Below, one piece after another: positions 6,738 to 15,005 of a stretch of DNA of 28,673 nt (positions are counted from its first letter, which is position 1; each line of letters starts with the position of its first letter). The stretch spans positions 1 through 28,673 of the forward strand of contig CALBSO010000065.1 of assembly GCA_937968015.1 (NCBI GenBank), given 5' to 3'. The notes under the pieces were generated by a model. That model made no database searches. It had not been told where the DNA came from and was given only the letters and a program-made list of their open reading frames with translations. A program made the translations under genes and the position numbers. This DNA is from an uncultured Thermomicrobia bacterium. Lineage in GTDB: Bacteria > Chloroflexota > Chloroflexia > Thermomicrobiales > JALYUS01.

Positions 6738-7994
6738 TTACGACAGGAAAACGAACGTGCCGGTCGCTCCATCCGGGTTCATCTTGATCTGTGCGACATA
6801 GAAGTCGTTCTGGACCAGTTCACGATCCTTATCGAACGAGATCTTGCCGAGTGGGGTGTCGTATTTCCCTGCCGTAACCTCTTTGTTCAGCGCGACACGT
6901 AAGTCCTCGATGGACATATTCGCAATCTTGGTCTTGTTGTCGAGCGACTTCAGCGCTTCAACAAAGACCTGGATGCCCGTAAACGTCTGCGCGGCGAACT
7001 GCGGTGGGTCCTTCTTGAACTGGTCCGTGTAGACCTTCTTGAAGCCATCGTTTATGTCGCTCTTCAGCGCGGGGCTGTAGGCCTGCGCGACGAGCAGGCC
7101 ATCGCATTGCGCCTTGCAGACCGGGAAAATGTTCGCCGTGTTCAGCCCGTTCCCGCCGATGATAATGCCCTTGAAGCCGAGTTCGCGCAACTGCTTGACA
7201 AGGTTTCCGCCGTCTGCCGCGAGGCCGGAGACGATCGCGAGATCCGGCTTCGTGGCGAGTGCATTGGTCACCTGCGTTTGGAAATCGGTGTCCGTCGTCT
7301 GGAATTTCTGGACGGTCGTTACCTCGAGGTTCAGGGATTTCGCGGTTGTTTGGAAAGTATCCGTCTCCGATACGCTGAAGGCGTCGTTCTGGGCGTAGAA
7401 GACCGCGACCTTCTTGATATTCGGATTGATCTTCAATGCTTGCTTGATCGCGTTTGGCGCGACCACCGCGATCGGCGCGGAGACGCGTGTAACGTACTCA
7501 CCGATCTGTGGAATGCCCTTCGCGGTGTTCGAGGGGCCGATGACCGGCACCTTTGCCGAGTTCGCGGTCGGATCGGCAGCGAACGCCTGCTGCGACAGTG
7601 TTGGCCCGACGATGCCGACGACCTTGGCGGAAATCAACGACTGGAAGGCATTGATCGCGCCTTGTTCATCGCCCGCGGTGTCCTGAAGGATGACCTTAAT
7701 CGGGCGTCCGTTGACACCGCCACGATCGTTGAAGAACTTCTCCGCCAGGAGTCCGCCATTCTTCTCTTCCTCACCGAGGAGCGCGACATTGCTTGTCGTC
7801 GCGATTGCCAAACCGATCGGGATTGGCTGGCCCGAAAGCGCCACCGGCGCGCTGCCGGATGCGGCGCTCGCCGCAGTCGTTGCTGCGGGCGCCTTTGTCA
7901 CGGCGGGGGCGGGCGTCGCGGTCGAAGACGACGAACCGCATGCGGCAAGGACCAGCGCGAGAATGACCAGGAACGGAATCGCGAGCCGCTTCAT
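6738..7994 (-). CDS. Branched-chain amino acid-type ABC transporter substrate-binding lipoprotein (LivK/LivJ family)
   Basis: A 418-residue extracytoplasmic receptor that captures the substrate for LivHM. It has a lipoprotein signal peptide ending in LAAC with Cys19 as the lipidated residue, then an Ala/Thr/Ser-rich linker of about 40 residues. The periplasmic-binding type I fold follows, starting at PIPIGLAIATTSNVALLGEEEKNGG and including GIVGPTLSQQAFAADP, VIGPSNTAKG and VAVFYAQND. A strong GGAGGAGAGAAGG ribosome site precedes the ATG. It is the first gene of the liv operon, behind a promoter at 8122-8150. The ligand (leucine, isoleucine, valine, amide or aromatic acid) cannot be read from the sequence. 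Confidence 0.92.
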   Translation of the reverse strand: MKRLAIPFLVILALVLAACGSSSSTATPAPAVTKAPAATTAASAASGSAPVALSGQPIPIGLAIATTSNVALLGEEEKNGGLLAEKFFNDRGGVNGRPIKVILQDTAGDEQGAINAFQSLISAKVVGIVGPTLSQQAFAADPTANSAKVPVIGPSNTAKGIPQIGEYVTRVSAPIAVVAPNAIKQALKINPNIKKVAVFYAQNDAFSVSETDTFQTTAKSLNLEVTTVQKFQTTDTDFQTQVTNALATKPDLAIVSGLAADGGNLVKQLRELGFKGIIIGGNGLNTANIFPVCKAQCDGLLVAQAYSPALKSDINDGFKKVYTDQFKKDPPQFAAQTFTGIQVFVEALKSLDNKTKIANMSIEDLRVALNKEVTAGKYDTPLGKISFDKDRELVQNDFYVAQIKMNPDGATGTFVFLS

Positions 7995-8011
7995 CCTTCT
8001 CTCCTCCCCAA

Positions 8012-8035
8012 CAGGCCGACCCGGTGCATGGCCTG
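8012..8035 (-). promoter_or_regulatory. Leader hairpin just upstream of the liv binding-protein ribosome site
   Basis: CAGGCC and GGCCTG form a perfect 6-bp stem around a 12-base loop, ending only a few bases before the GGGGAGGAG ribosome site. It could affect translation or message stability. No regulator is identified. Confidence 0.35.
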
Positions 8036-8121
8036 AGCAAATGTGAATGCGGAATCATGCACATCCCGTCGCCAATTCGGCAACATGTTCGATCCGCATA
8101 TGACCCAGTGTAGCGCGCCAG

Positions 8122-8150
8122 AGCGTAGCATTCGGAGAGAGGCCTGTCAA
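8122..8150 (-). promoter_or_regulatory. Sigma-70-type promoter of the liv operon
   Basis: On the minus strand a perfect TTGACA (8150-8145) is followed by exactly 17 bases and TACGCT (8127-8122). Transcription would start near 8115, giving a leader of about 120 bases before the binding-protein ATG at 7994. The -35 and spacing are ideal, the -10 moderate. Confidence 0.6.
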
Positions 8151-8176
8151 CCTCGCTTTCTCGCACGGCGCATGAT

Positions 8177-9511
8177 TCAGAAATGGAGAAACCTGATCTC
8201 AATCCAGAGGACGACCGTCGCGGCAGCGACCATCGGCGGCGTGGTTATCAGGCCGATTTTGGTGTATGTCAGGGCGTTCATCGTCACGCCGCGTTGGCGC
8301 ACGATCGCGAACCAGAGCATGGTCGCGAGCGATCCGATGGTGAGAATGCTCGGCCCGATATTCGCGCCGATCAATGTCGCAAAGGCAAGCGACTCTCTGG
8401 CGGGCGTCGTCACGGATCGCAGCAGGCTGATCATCGCGATTGCCATCGGGATGTTATTGACGATGTTCGCACCCACCGATGTGCCGAACGCCATGGCGGC
8501 CAGCGTCCGGAAATCGGCGTTTGTCGGCAGGTGTCCGATCTGTCCGATCCAGGCGTGCTCCACCGCACGGATGACGACGAACATCGCGAGGACGAAGGGA
8601 AAGAGCGGCCACGCGATCGCTTCGTTGACGCGACGGATCGAGACGATCTTGCGAGCCAGCGCGATGATACCGAGTGCCGATGCCCCGATGATCGCCGGGA
8701 TCGCGAGCGGCCAACCGATAACCCCAAAGACAAAGAGGGCGGCGAGGACGGTTGCGAGCGCGACGGACGCAACGAGAAACCCTGGCCGGTGTCGCTCGGC
8801 GTTGAGATCCGGCAGCGTGAATGTCTGTGGGATACGCTTTCGAAAGAGGATCATAAAGATGGCGACATTCACGAATAGCGCGGCGATATTGGGCAAAAAC
8901 ATGACGATGGCGAAGTGGGCGAACGAGAGGTGAAGAAGATCGTACATCAGAATATTCGTGAGATTCGACATAGGCAGAAAGAGTGATCCAGTATTCGCGA
9001 CGAATGCGCATGCGACGAGGTAGGGAAGCGGGTCAATGCCGATTCGCGTCACGACCGAGTAGACGATTGGCGTCAGCACAATAATTGTCACATCAAGCGA
9101 CAAGAGCGCGGTGATGACGGTTCCGAGCAGAAAGACGCTCAGGAGAAGGATGTGTCCGCTCCCGTGCGCCACCCGCGCAGCGCGTTCGGCGAGCGCGTCG
9201 AAAACACCTGCGTGCTCCGCAATGCCTGTGACGATCATCATACCGAGCAGGAAGATCAGGACATTCGCCGTGTCGCGAGCGATCGTTCGGATATCCGCGA
9301 ATGATACCAATCGAAGGGCAACGCACGCGATTGCGCCAACCCCGGCGCCGATTGCCTCGTTCAGGCCGCGCGGTCGCACCAGAATCAGCGCGAGCGTCAG
9401 AAGAAAAACAGCGGCGCTCGCGACCTCCGCCTTCACGCGGACGGAAGCGGGCGGTTGCACCGATCGTTGTGTGTCATCGAGTGCTCCATTATGGCCTATG
9501 TACGGGCACAA
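8177..9511 (-). CDS. ArsB-like integral membrane carrier (ion transporter superfamily)
   Basis: A 444-residue protein with about eleven hydrophobic segments. It matches the ArsB/anion-permease pattern: the paired motifs LLSLDVTIIVLTPIV and ACAFVANTGSLFLPMSNLTN in the first half, and GTSVGANIVNNIPMA and LIGANIGPSILTIGS in the second. ArsB-type carriers export arsenite or antimonite; related ones move dicarboxylates or Na+. No arsR, arsC or arsA is in the window, so an arsenic role is unproven. The frame opens at 9511, overlapping the end of the penicillin-binding protein gene by 23 bases. Its first 25 residues look non-conserved and lack a good ribosome site, so a GTG at 9460 or 9436 may be the true start. 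Confidence 0.82.
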   Translation of the reverse strand: MCPYIGHNGALDDTQRSVQPPASVRVKAEVASAAVFLLTLALILVRPRGLNEAIGAGVGAIACVALRLVSFADIRTIARDTANVLIFLLGMMIVTGIAEHAGVFDALAERAARVAHGSGHILLLSVFLLGTVITALLSLDVTIIVLTPIVYSVVTRIGIDPLPYLVACAFVANTGSLFLPMSNLTNILMYDLLHLSFAHFAIVMFLPNIAALFVNVAIFMILFRKRIPQTFTLPDLNAERHRPGFLVASVALATVLAALFVFGVIGWPLAIPAIIGASALGIIALARKIVSIRRVNEAIAWPLFPFVLAMFVVIRAVEHAWIGQIGHLPTNADFRTLAAMAFGTSVGANIVNNIPMAIAMISLLRSVTTPARESLAFATLIGANIGPSILTIGSLATMLWFAIVRQRGVTMNALTYTKIGLITTPPMVAAATVVLWIEIRFLHF

Positions 9512-12176
9512 TGACGGGCGTTGGCAATCTATTGGTCGGCGGCGTTTGCCCTGGCCGTGGTGGTTGCGTTGGTCGCGCGGTCGGTTGTGCCGGCACCCCG
9601 AACGTGGGCTGGCCGGGAGGTGTCGGCGCCTGGGTCACGCGGAGTCGCCCAGGAGGCGTTGTGCCGCTCGGCAAGGTCGCGTCGGGCGGTACGTACGGTT
9701 GCGGGTTTGGATTGTAGGTCCGGACACCTTTCGGGCGATACTTTGGGTCCACCGCGCTAAGGTAGGCGTACAAGCGGCTGGCGCCCGCGCCGGTATAGTG
9801 ACCGAACTCGGTCTTTTTCTTCGCGGGCGAGCCGTCCGGATTCGTCTGCGGCAAGAGTGCGGCGTTATGCGTAAGATCCGCATACGCCTGGAGCAATTCA
9901 CTTTGCTCGCGCGCGTCCAGTTCGCCGCAGGCACGCGTCGGTTCTTTCCCCTTCACGAAGAGGTCCTTAATCGTTGCACCCGTCGTCGTCGGCTTATGCC
10001 CTGTTGCGGCGCACGATAGGCCGTCAATCACCGATGCGGGCCGGACGAATTCCTTGCCTGGCAGGCTGCCGTCCGGTCCCACAAGCAATTGCGGCGCTTT
10101 CTCGTGCGCTTCAATTAGCCGCATGAACTCGTTCCAGATCGGGCCGGCGTTCTCAACGCCGTCCACATTGCGCATCGGGTGATTGTCATTGTTGCCGACC
10201 CAGACACCGACCGCGACCTGCGTCGTGTATCCGACGGTCCAGCCATCGCGAAAGTCGTTGGTCGTGCCCGTCTTCGCGGCAACCGGACGGTCACGCAGGA
10301 TGAGCGGACTCGACGCGCCAAAGATCGGCGTGCGCGCCTTGTTGTCCGTCAGCACGGATGTCATCAGGTAGGCATTTCCTGGATCCATCACTTGCTCGCC
10401 TTGCGGAACCGTCAGGCTATTATCAACGATTTTCCCGGTATTGCGGTCCTTGAATGGCGTCCCATCAGACTTGAGAATGCGCACGATCGGGGTCGCCTCG
10501 ACGTACTTGCCCAGATTGGCAAAGGTCGCGTAGGCATTCGTGAGTTGCAGCGGCGTCACTTCACCGCCACCGAGCGCGAGCGAAATCCCCAATCCATAAT
10601 CGGATGGCGGCCGATTGAAACTCTCTGTCAGGCCCATCGCGTGGGCGAAATCCACGAAGTTCTCGATGCCGTCATGTTGCCCGTAGCGCGAGCCGTCCTT
10701 CGTGAAGTCGTACTCCATCGCGTGGAGGGCGGGGATATTCAGCGATTGCTGGAGCGCGTCGCGTACGGTTACCGCGCCATTGTGGAGTTGGTTGAAGTTG
10801 TTTGGCGTGTAGCCTTTTTCCGTGCCATCATCCCACGTCTTGTGATAATCGAGGATGACATATGAGGGATACCAGCCCTTTTCTAACGCCAGACCGTAGG
10901 CAATTGGCTTGATCGAACTGCCCGGTTGGCGGGGATTGACGGCGACGTTGAACTCACCATTGTTCGCCTTGTCATTGAAGTCTGTACTGCCCACCATGCA
11001 AAGAATCTGCCCACTCCACGGCACCACCGCCACGAGCGCGCCATTGGAGACGTCATATCCCGCCTTCGATTCCCTCGCGACACCATTCCGCACGACATCC
11101 TCGGCGAGGCTCTGAATATCCATATCAATCGTCGTGTAAATCTGCAGACCGCCGCGATAGAGCGCATCCGTGCCGTAGCGATTCTCGACATATTGCCGCA
11201 CATAGTTGACGAAATGCGGTGCGCCACTTGGCCGGTCATCGCGGAATTTTAGATATTTACTCGCATTTGCCGACTGGGCATACGCCTCGTTCTTCTGCGC
11301 CTCGGTGATGTAGCCCTGATCAACCATCTGCGTGAGTACATAGAGCTGACGGCGGCGTGCCGCATCGAGGTTATTTGTCGGATCGTAGGCTGACGGCGCC
11401 TGTGGGAGGCCGGCGAGGATGGATGCCTCCCACAGCTCCAGGTCCTTCGCGTCTTTGTTGAAGTAGTTATGCGCGGCAGCCTGAATGCCGTATGAACGGT
11501 TCCCGTATGGGATCTGATTGAGATAGAAGGTGAGCACTTCTTCCTTGGAGTATTTTTGGGCAACGCCGTACGCGAGGAAAACCTGACGAACCTTGTCTTC
11601 CTTCGTTGGATCGGTGTACCGATCCGGGAACGCCTGCTTGACAACCTGCATGGTGATCGTCGAAGCGCCGGAACTGCCGTAACTTGAATCAACAAACGTG
11701 TTGCGAACCGCGCGCCCAATCGCCTGGACATCAATCCCCTTATTCGTCCAGAACGTCTTGTCCTCCGCGGCGATCGTCGCGTTGATAAGATAGGGCGAAA
11801 TTTGGTTGAGGGTGACCTGATACCGATTTCCTGCCTGGGGGTCGGAAATGTCCTCGATAGGGTTGCCATAGCGGTCGTAAATACGTGATGTCTGGAACTG
11901 GGGAAGAGCGCTTGGATCGAAATGTGGTAGGTCACGGGTGAAATATGCATACGCACCAGCGACAGTCGCAAAGCCGATAATCACAATGATGCCGCAGATT
12001 GCGAAAAACACGCCGACAGCGGTTAAGACGACCGCGACCGGCCCCGCCGCAACCGCCGCGACGGGCGTGGAGGCTGACTTGCGGTTTCGCACCACAAACG
12101 GCGGCGCTTTTCGGCGCCCTCGCGTATGGTGATGAAGCGGGTGTCGGTTTCGTCTGGAATGGGGAGGAAGTGCCAC
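9489..12176 (-). CDS. Class A penicillin-binding protein (bifunctional transglycosylase/transpeptidase)
   Basis: An 895-residue enzyme that polymerises and crosslinks peptidoglycan outside the membrane. A basic cytoplasmic tail precedes one membrane anchor (about 45-75). The GT51 domain has the catalytic EDKTF (138-142), GASTITMQ (170-177) and the YLNQIPYGNRSYGIQAAA segment. The transpeptidase has SSIK (Ser420, Lys423), SLN (478-480) and KTGT (635-638). A Pro/Thr-rich tail of about 75 residues ends the protein. The GTG start has AGGAGG 9 bases upstream; the longer frame to 12758 lies over the opposite-strand lipoprotein gene and is spurious. In the usual EDxxFxxHxG motif the His is Asn145. 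It could be named PBP1A/PonA or MrcA; orthology is not settled. Confidence 0.93.
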   Translation of the reverse strand: MALPPHSRRNRHPLHHHTRGRRKAPPFVVRNRKSASTPVAAVAAGPVAVVLTAVGVFFAICGIIVIIGFATVAGAYAYFTRDLPHFDPSALPQFQTSRIYDRYGNPIEDISDPQAGNRYQVTLNQISPYLINATIAAEDKTFWTNKGIDVQAIGRAVRNTFVDSSYGSSGASTITMQVVKQAFPDRYTDPTKEDKVRQVFLAYGVAQKYSKEEVLTFYLNQIPYGNRSYGIQAAAHNYFNKDAKDLELWEASILAGLPQAPSAYDPTNNLDAARRRQLYVLTQMVDQGYITEAQKNEAYAQSANASKYLKFRDDRPSGAPHFVNYVRQYVENRYGTDALYRGGLQIYTTIDMDIQSLAEDVVRNGVARESKAGYDVSNGALVAVVPWSGQILCMVGSTDFNDKANNGEFNVAVNPRQPGSSIKPIAYGLALEKGWYPSYVILDYHKTWDDGTEKGYTPNNFNQLHNGAVTVRDALQQSLNIPALHAMEYDFTKDGSRYGQHDGIENFVDFAHAMGLTESFNRPPSDYGLGISLALGGGEVTPLQLTNAYATFANLGKYVEATPIVRILKSDGTPFKDRNTGKIVDNSLTVPQGEQVMDPGNAYLMTSVLTDNKARTPIFGASSPLILRDRPVAAKTGTTNDFRDGWTVGYTTQVAVGVWVGNNDNHPMRNVDGVENAGPIWNEFMRLIEAHEKAPQLLVGPDGSLPGKEFVRPASVIDGLSCAATGHKPTTTGATIKDLFVKGKEPTRACGELDAREQSELLQAYADLTHNAALLPQTNPDGSPAKKKTEFGHYTGAGASRLYAYLSAVDPKYRPKGVRTYNPNPQPYVPPDATLPSGTTPPGRLRVTQAPTPPGQPTFGVPAQPTARPTQPPRPGQTPPTNRLPTPVIVPVHRP

Positions 12177-12214
12177 GCCGTGAAGCCTCCTGAGCCAGGA
12201 ATCGCCGCGTGCGC

Positions 12215-12220
12215 AGTGTA
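12215..12220 (-). promoter_or_regulatory. Possible -10 element for the penicillin-binding protein gene
   Basis: TACACT on the minus strand lies about 40 bases upstream of the chosen GTG start, at a suitable distance. I find no good -35 at 16-18 bases, so it stands as a weak candidate. It would fire divergently from the lipoprotein promoter at 12247-12275. Confidence 0.3.
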
Positions 12221-12246
12221 CCACACACGCCGGAAACATCGTTTCG

Positions 12247-12275
12247 TTGACCATCCCCACGGCGGCGCGTACACT
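12247..12275 (+). promoter_or_regulatory. Promoter of the binding protein-acetyltransferase-aroC operon
   Basis: TTGACC (12247-12252), a 17-base spacer and TACACT (12270-12275) match a sigma-70 promoter well. The start would fall near 12282, about 58 bases before the lipoprotein ATG. This also argues against the longer reading frame that opens with the TTG inside this -35 box. Confidence 0.6.
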
Positions 12276-12339
12276 TATCCCGACGAAACGCTCGTTTGAA
12301 TTGGTGGCCGCGCTGCGGTACCGGGAGCGCTCACCGCAT

Positions 12340-14115
12340 ATGACGAACCAATTCCACGCGCGCACTGTTCGCTCAACAATCGGGTACGTCGCGTTCCTCG
12401 GTGGGATACTCCTCGCCGGGTGTTCGGGTGGTGGCGCCGCGGCAACGCCAACCGTCGCACCAACGACACCGACCGTTCTCTCTGGTCTCCGCGCGCCAAC
12501 GTCCGCCGCGCAAGTCGCGACGGCAACGACCGCGCCCGCGCCAACGCCGGTCCCGACGGGAACACCTCGGCCACCCGCGCCGACCCCGACACCGCAACCA
12601 GGGTCCAAGCCGAACCCTAAGGGCGCGCAAACGTTGACGTTAGCCGGGCCGGACCAACTACCCCAGACACTTGACCCGGCGCTTGTCCGCGATTCGGGCA
12701 CGGCATTTATCGCGCGGCAGGTTTTTCGTGGTCTCGTGCGGCTCGATGATGCGCTCAATGTCGTGCCTGATATCGCCGCCGATTATCAGAAGTCTGCCGA
12801 TGGCCGGTCATATATTTTCTCGTTGCGATCAACCGCGAAGTTTCAGAATGGCAGGCCGATCATGGCAGAGGACGTCGCGTTCTCGCTGCGCCGCGCCTGC
12901 GACCCCAGCACTGCGGCGGACGGTCAGCCCCAGAGTTTGCCGGCCGCCGCTGGCCTCAACGACATTCTTGGCTGCCTCGACCGCCTCAATGGGCGCGCGA
13001 CTGATCTTGCCGGTGTCCGCGTGCTCGATTCGCTGACGCTGATGGTAGTGCTGGATGCACCGAAGGCGTACTTCCTCCAAAAGTTGACGCTGCCCGACGC
13101 GGCAATCATTGACCGGAACGATCTGGCGCGCGGCCCCCGTTGGTCCACCCAGCCGAACGGGACGGGACCGTTCCGTCTCACCGGCTGGAAGACGGACGCA
13201 ATTACCCTCACACGGTTCGACCAATTTTATGACCAGGTGGCGACGCTCGATACGGTGACGATCCTTGTTGGCGCGCGCGCGGCGAACCAGCTGAATCTCT
13301 ACGACGGCAACAAGCTCGATGTGGCAACCGTGCCAATCCAGGCCGTTGATCGGGTCACGCTCGCGTCGCCACAAATGAAAAGCGAATTGCGGGTGATCCC
13401 GACGCTTTCGACGACGTATATTGGCGTCAATCTGAAGGCCGCTCCACTCGATTCATTCAATGTCCGCGCCGCGCTCATCCGCACCATTGATCGTCAGAAG
13501 GTTGCAACGGTGATGCTCGAGGGGAAAGTCACCGAGGCGCATGGCATCGTGCCGGACGCGATTCCCGGAGGGAAGTGGGATGCGACGATCCCGGTCGTGG
13601 ACGCAAAGACCGCGAAGGATCTGCTGCCACCGACAACGGCAAAAACATTGCCCGTCATCTTATTTGGTACGGGTGGCTCGAACCTCGGGCCGACGGTGAA
13701 GGCCGTCGTTGAGCGCGATCTCGGCGTATCGGTAGATGTTCAGGAATCGCCGTTCGGCGATTATTTATCGGACCTGGATGCACGCACGTACGGTTTATTC
13801 GTCGTCACATGGATCGCCGACTATCCGGACCCGCAAAACTTCCTCGATGTCCTCTTCCACACCGGTTCACCACGCAACTACAGCAATTACAGTAACCCGA
13901 AAGTGGACGCGCTCCTGGATCAGGCGAATGTCGAGCAGGATCCTGCAAAGCGCGCCGACCTCTACCGACAGGCACAGCAGCAGATTCTCGACGATGTCGC
14001 AATCATTCCTATGTATCACGGTACGGACTACGCGCTCGTGAAGCCCTACGTCAAGGGCCTTTCGATCACCGCCATGGGCATTTTGCGCCTGGAAACGGTC
14101 TGGATCGAGCGATGA
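12340..14115 (+). CDS. Extracellular solute-binding lipoprotein, family 5 (peptide/oligopeptide type)
   Basis: The 591-residue product has a lipoprotein signal peptide ending in LLAGC with Cys28 lipidated. A long Pro/Thr/Ala-rich linker (about 35-105) tethers the binding domain away from the membrane. The SBP_bac_5 fold then begins; its signature is SYIFSLRSTAKFQNGRPIMAEDVAFSLRRA, and later parts include NGTGPFRLTGWK and FVVTWIADYPDPQNFLDVLF. Family 5 proteins bind peptides, nickel or opines for Dpp/Opp-type importers, but no cognate permease or ATPase is nearby. The ATG was chosen because the signal peptide starts there; GGGAG lies 12 bases upstream. Its stop overlaps the next gene by 4 bases. 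Confidence 0.9.
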   Translation: MTNQFHARTVRSTIGYVAFLGGILLAGCSGGGAAATPTVAPTTPTVLSGLRAPTSAAQVATATTAPAPTPVPTGTPRPPAPTPTPQPGSKPNPKGAQTLTLAGPDQLPQTLDPALVRDSGTAFIARQVFRGLVRLDDALNVVPDIAADYQKSADGRSYIFSLRSTAKFQNGRPIMAEDVAFSLRRACDPSTAADGQPQSLPAAAGLNDILGCLDRLNGRATDLAGVRVLDSLTLMVVLDAPKAYFLQKLTLPDAAIIDRNDLARGPRWSTQPNGTGPFRLTGWKTDAITLTRFDQFYDQVATLDTVTILVGARAANQLNLYDGNKLDVATVPIQAVDRVTLASPQMKSELRVIPTLSTTYIGVNLKAAPLDSFNVRAALIRTIDRQKVATVMLEGKVTEAHGIVPDAIPGGKWDATIPVVDAKTAKDLLPPTTAKTLPVILFGTGGSNLGPTVKAVVERDLGVSVDVQESPFGDYLSDLDARTYGLFVVTWIADYPDPQNFLDVLFHTGSPRNYSNYSNPKVDALLDQANVEQDPAKRADLYRQAQQQILDDVAIIPMYHGTDYALVKPYVKGLSITAMGILRLETVWIER

Positions 14116-15005
14116 GCGCCCCGCCCGCGATACGCGTCGAACCGTTGCGCGCGGACGATGTCCGGTCGTTGTATTTGCCGTGGAGCAGCCCATTCGAGAG
14201 TCTATCGCTGGCGCGACATCTGCGTACCTATCCATCCCGTGCCTTCTGGTTGCCCGATACCGGAGAATACGTGGTCGGTGAGCCGTGGCGGCACCGCGAC
14301 GAGATCACAGCAATTGTGGACATCTCAGCACGCGATAACGGAGCGCTGCTGCTTGAGCGCATGCGCCAACCGGACGGCGAACCGGCACACGAACTGATCG
14401 TGATGACGGATTTTGCGGGAGCACGGCAGCCATCATTTTACGCCGGCCTCGGCCTCGGCTTGATGCAGGAGGTACTCTGCTACGAGTTGCGGACGATCCC
14501 GCCGGAGCCGCCACGCGGGCTGCTCTCGTTCTCCGCCGTCTCGACCGAACGGTTGGACGAGTTAGCCGCGCTGATCGCCGTTGACCACGCCGCATTCCCG
14601 TGGTTGTGGTGGAACAGTGTCGCGGAATTCACGGCGTATGCGCGGGTGCCGGGGGTCGCATTGTATATCGGGACGGACGACCGTGAGACACCGGTCGCCT
14701 ATGTGGGGATCACGCACTTCCGCGGCTGGGGGCATCTGGACCGGATCGGTATCGTCCCCGGCTCTCAGGGCAGCGGGTACGGCCTTGAAACTCTCCGCTT
14801 CGCGGCGCGGATGCTCGCGCGCGGTGGCGCGACACGTCTCGGTCTCTCCACCCAGGCGAATAACACGCGGTCCCAACGCCTGTACCACCGGTTCGGCTTT
14901 CAGCGGACCTATCAGAATGATTACAACATTTACGGTGCGTGGGTGAATCCGGCGCGCGCCGAAACCGCCTGGCAGCCGGACGGCGAGGAAGGGCGGAACG
15001 ATTGA
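14112..15005 (+). CDS. GNAT-family N-acetyltransferase
   Basis: A 297-residue protein whose second half (about 140-275) is a GNAT acetyltransferase domain. Motif A reads LDRIGIVPGSQGSGYGLETL (209-228), with the acetyl-CoA pyrophosphate loop GSQGSGYG. Motif B follows with TQANNTRSQRLYHRFGFQRT. The first 135 residues have GNAT-like spacing but no clear motif, and may be a degenerate or substrate-binding domain. The acceptor is unknown. The gene starts inside the stop of the binding-protein gene (ATGA) and its stop overlaps the aroC start, so the three are likely translated in series. Confidence 0.85.
   Translation: MSAPPAIRVEPLRADDVRSLYLPWSSPFESLSLARHLRTYPSRAFWLPDTGEYVVGEPWRHRDEITAIVDISARDNGALLLERMRQPDGEPAHELIVMTDFAGARQPSFYAGLGLGLMQEVLCYELRTIPPEPPRGLLSFSAVSTERLDELAALIAVDHAAFPWLWWNSVAEFTAYARVPGVALYIGTDDRETPVAYVGITHFRGWGHLDRIGIVPGSQGSGYGLETLRFAARMLARGGATRLGLSTQANNTRSQRLYHRFGFQRTYQNDYNIYGAWVNPARAETAWQPDGEEGRND

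Noticed and set aside
9690..9700. GTACGTAC near the end of the penicillin-binding protein gene as a third copy of the dnaN/dnaG palindrome
   Set aside because: It lacks the outer T and A, is inside coding sequence, and is not near a promoter.
12247..12339. Longer N-terminus for the binding lipoprotein beginning with TTG at 12247
   Set aside because: The TTG is part of the -35 box, and the added residues come before a clear lipoprotein signal peptide starting at ATG 12340.
12177..12758. 194-residue N-terminal extension of the penicillin-binding protein
   Set aside because: It lies antisense to the lipoprotein gene and its promoter; a GTG at 12176 has a good ribosome site just before the basic tail and membrane anchor.
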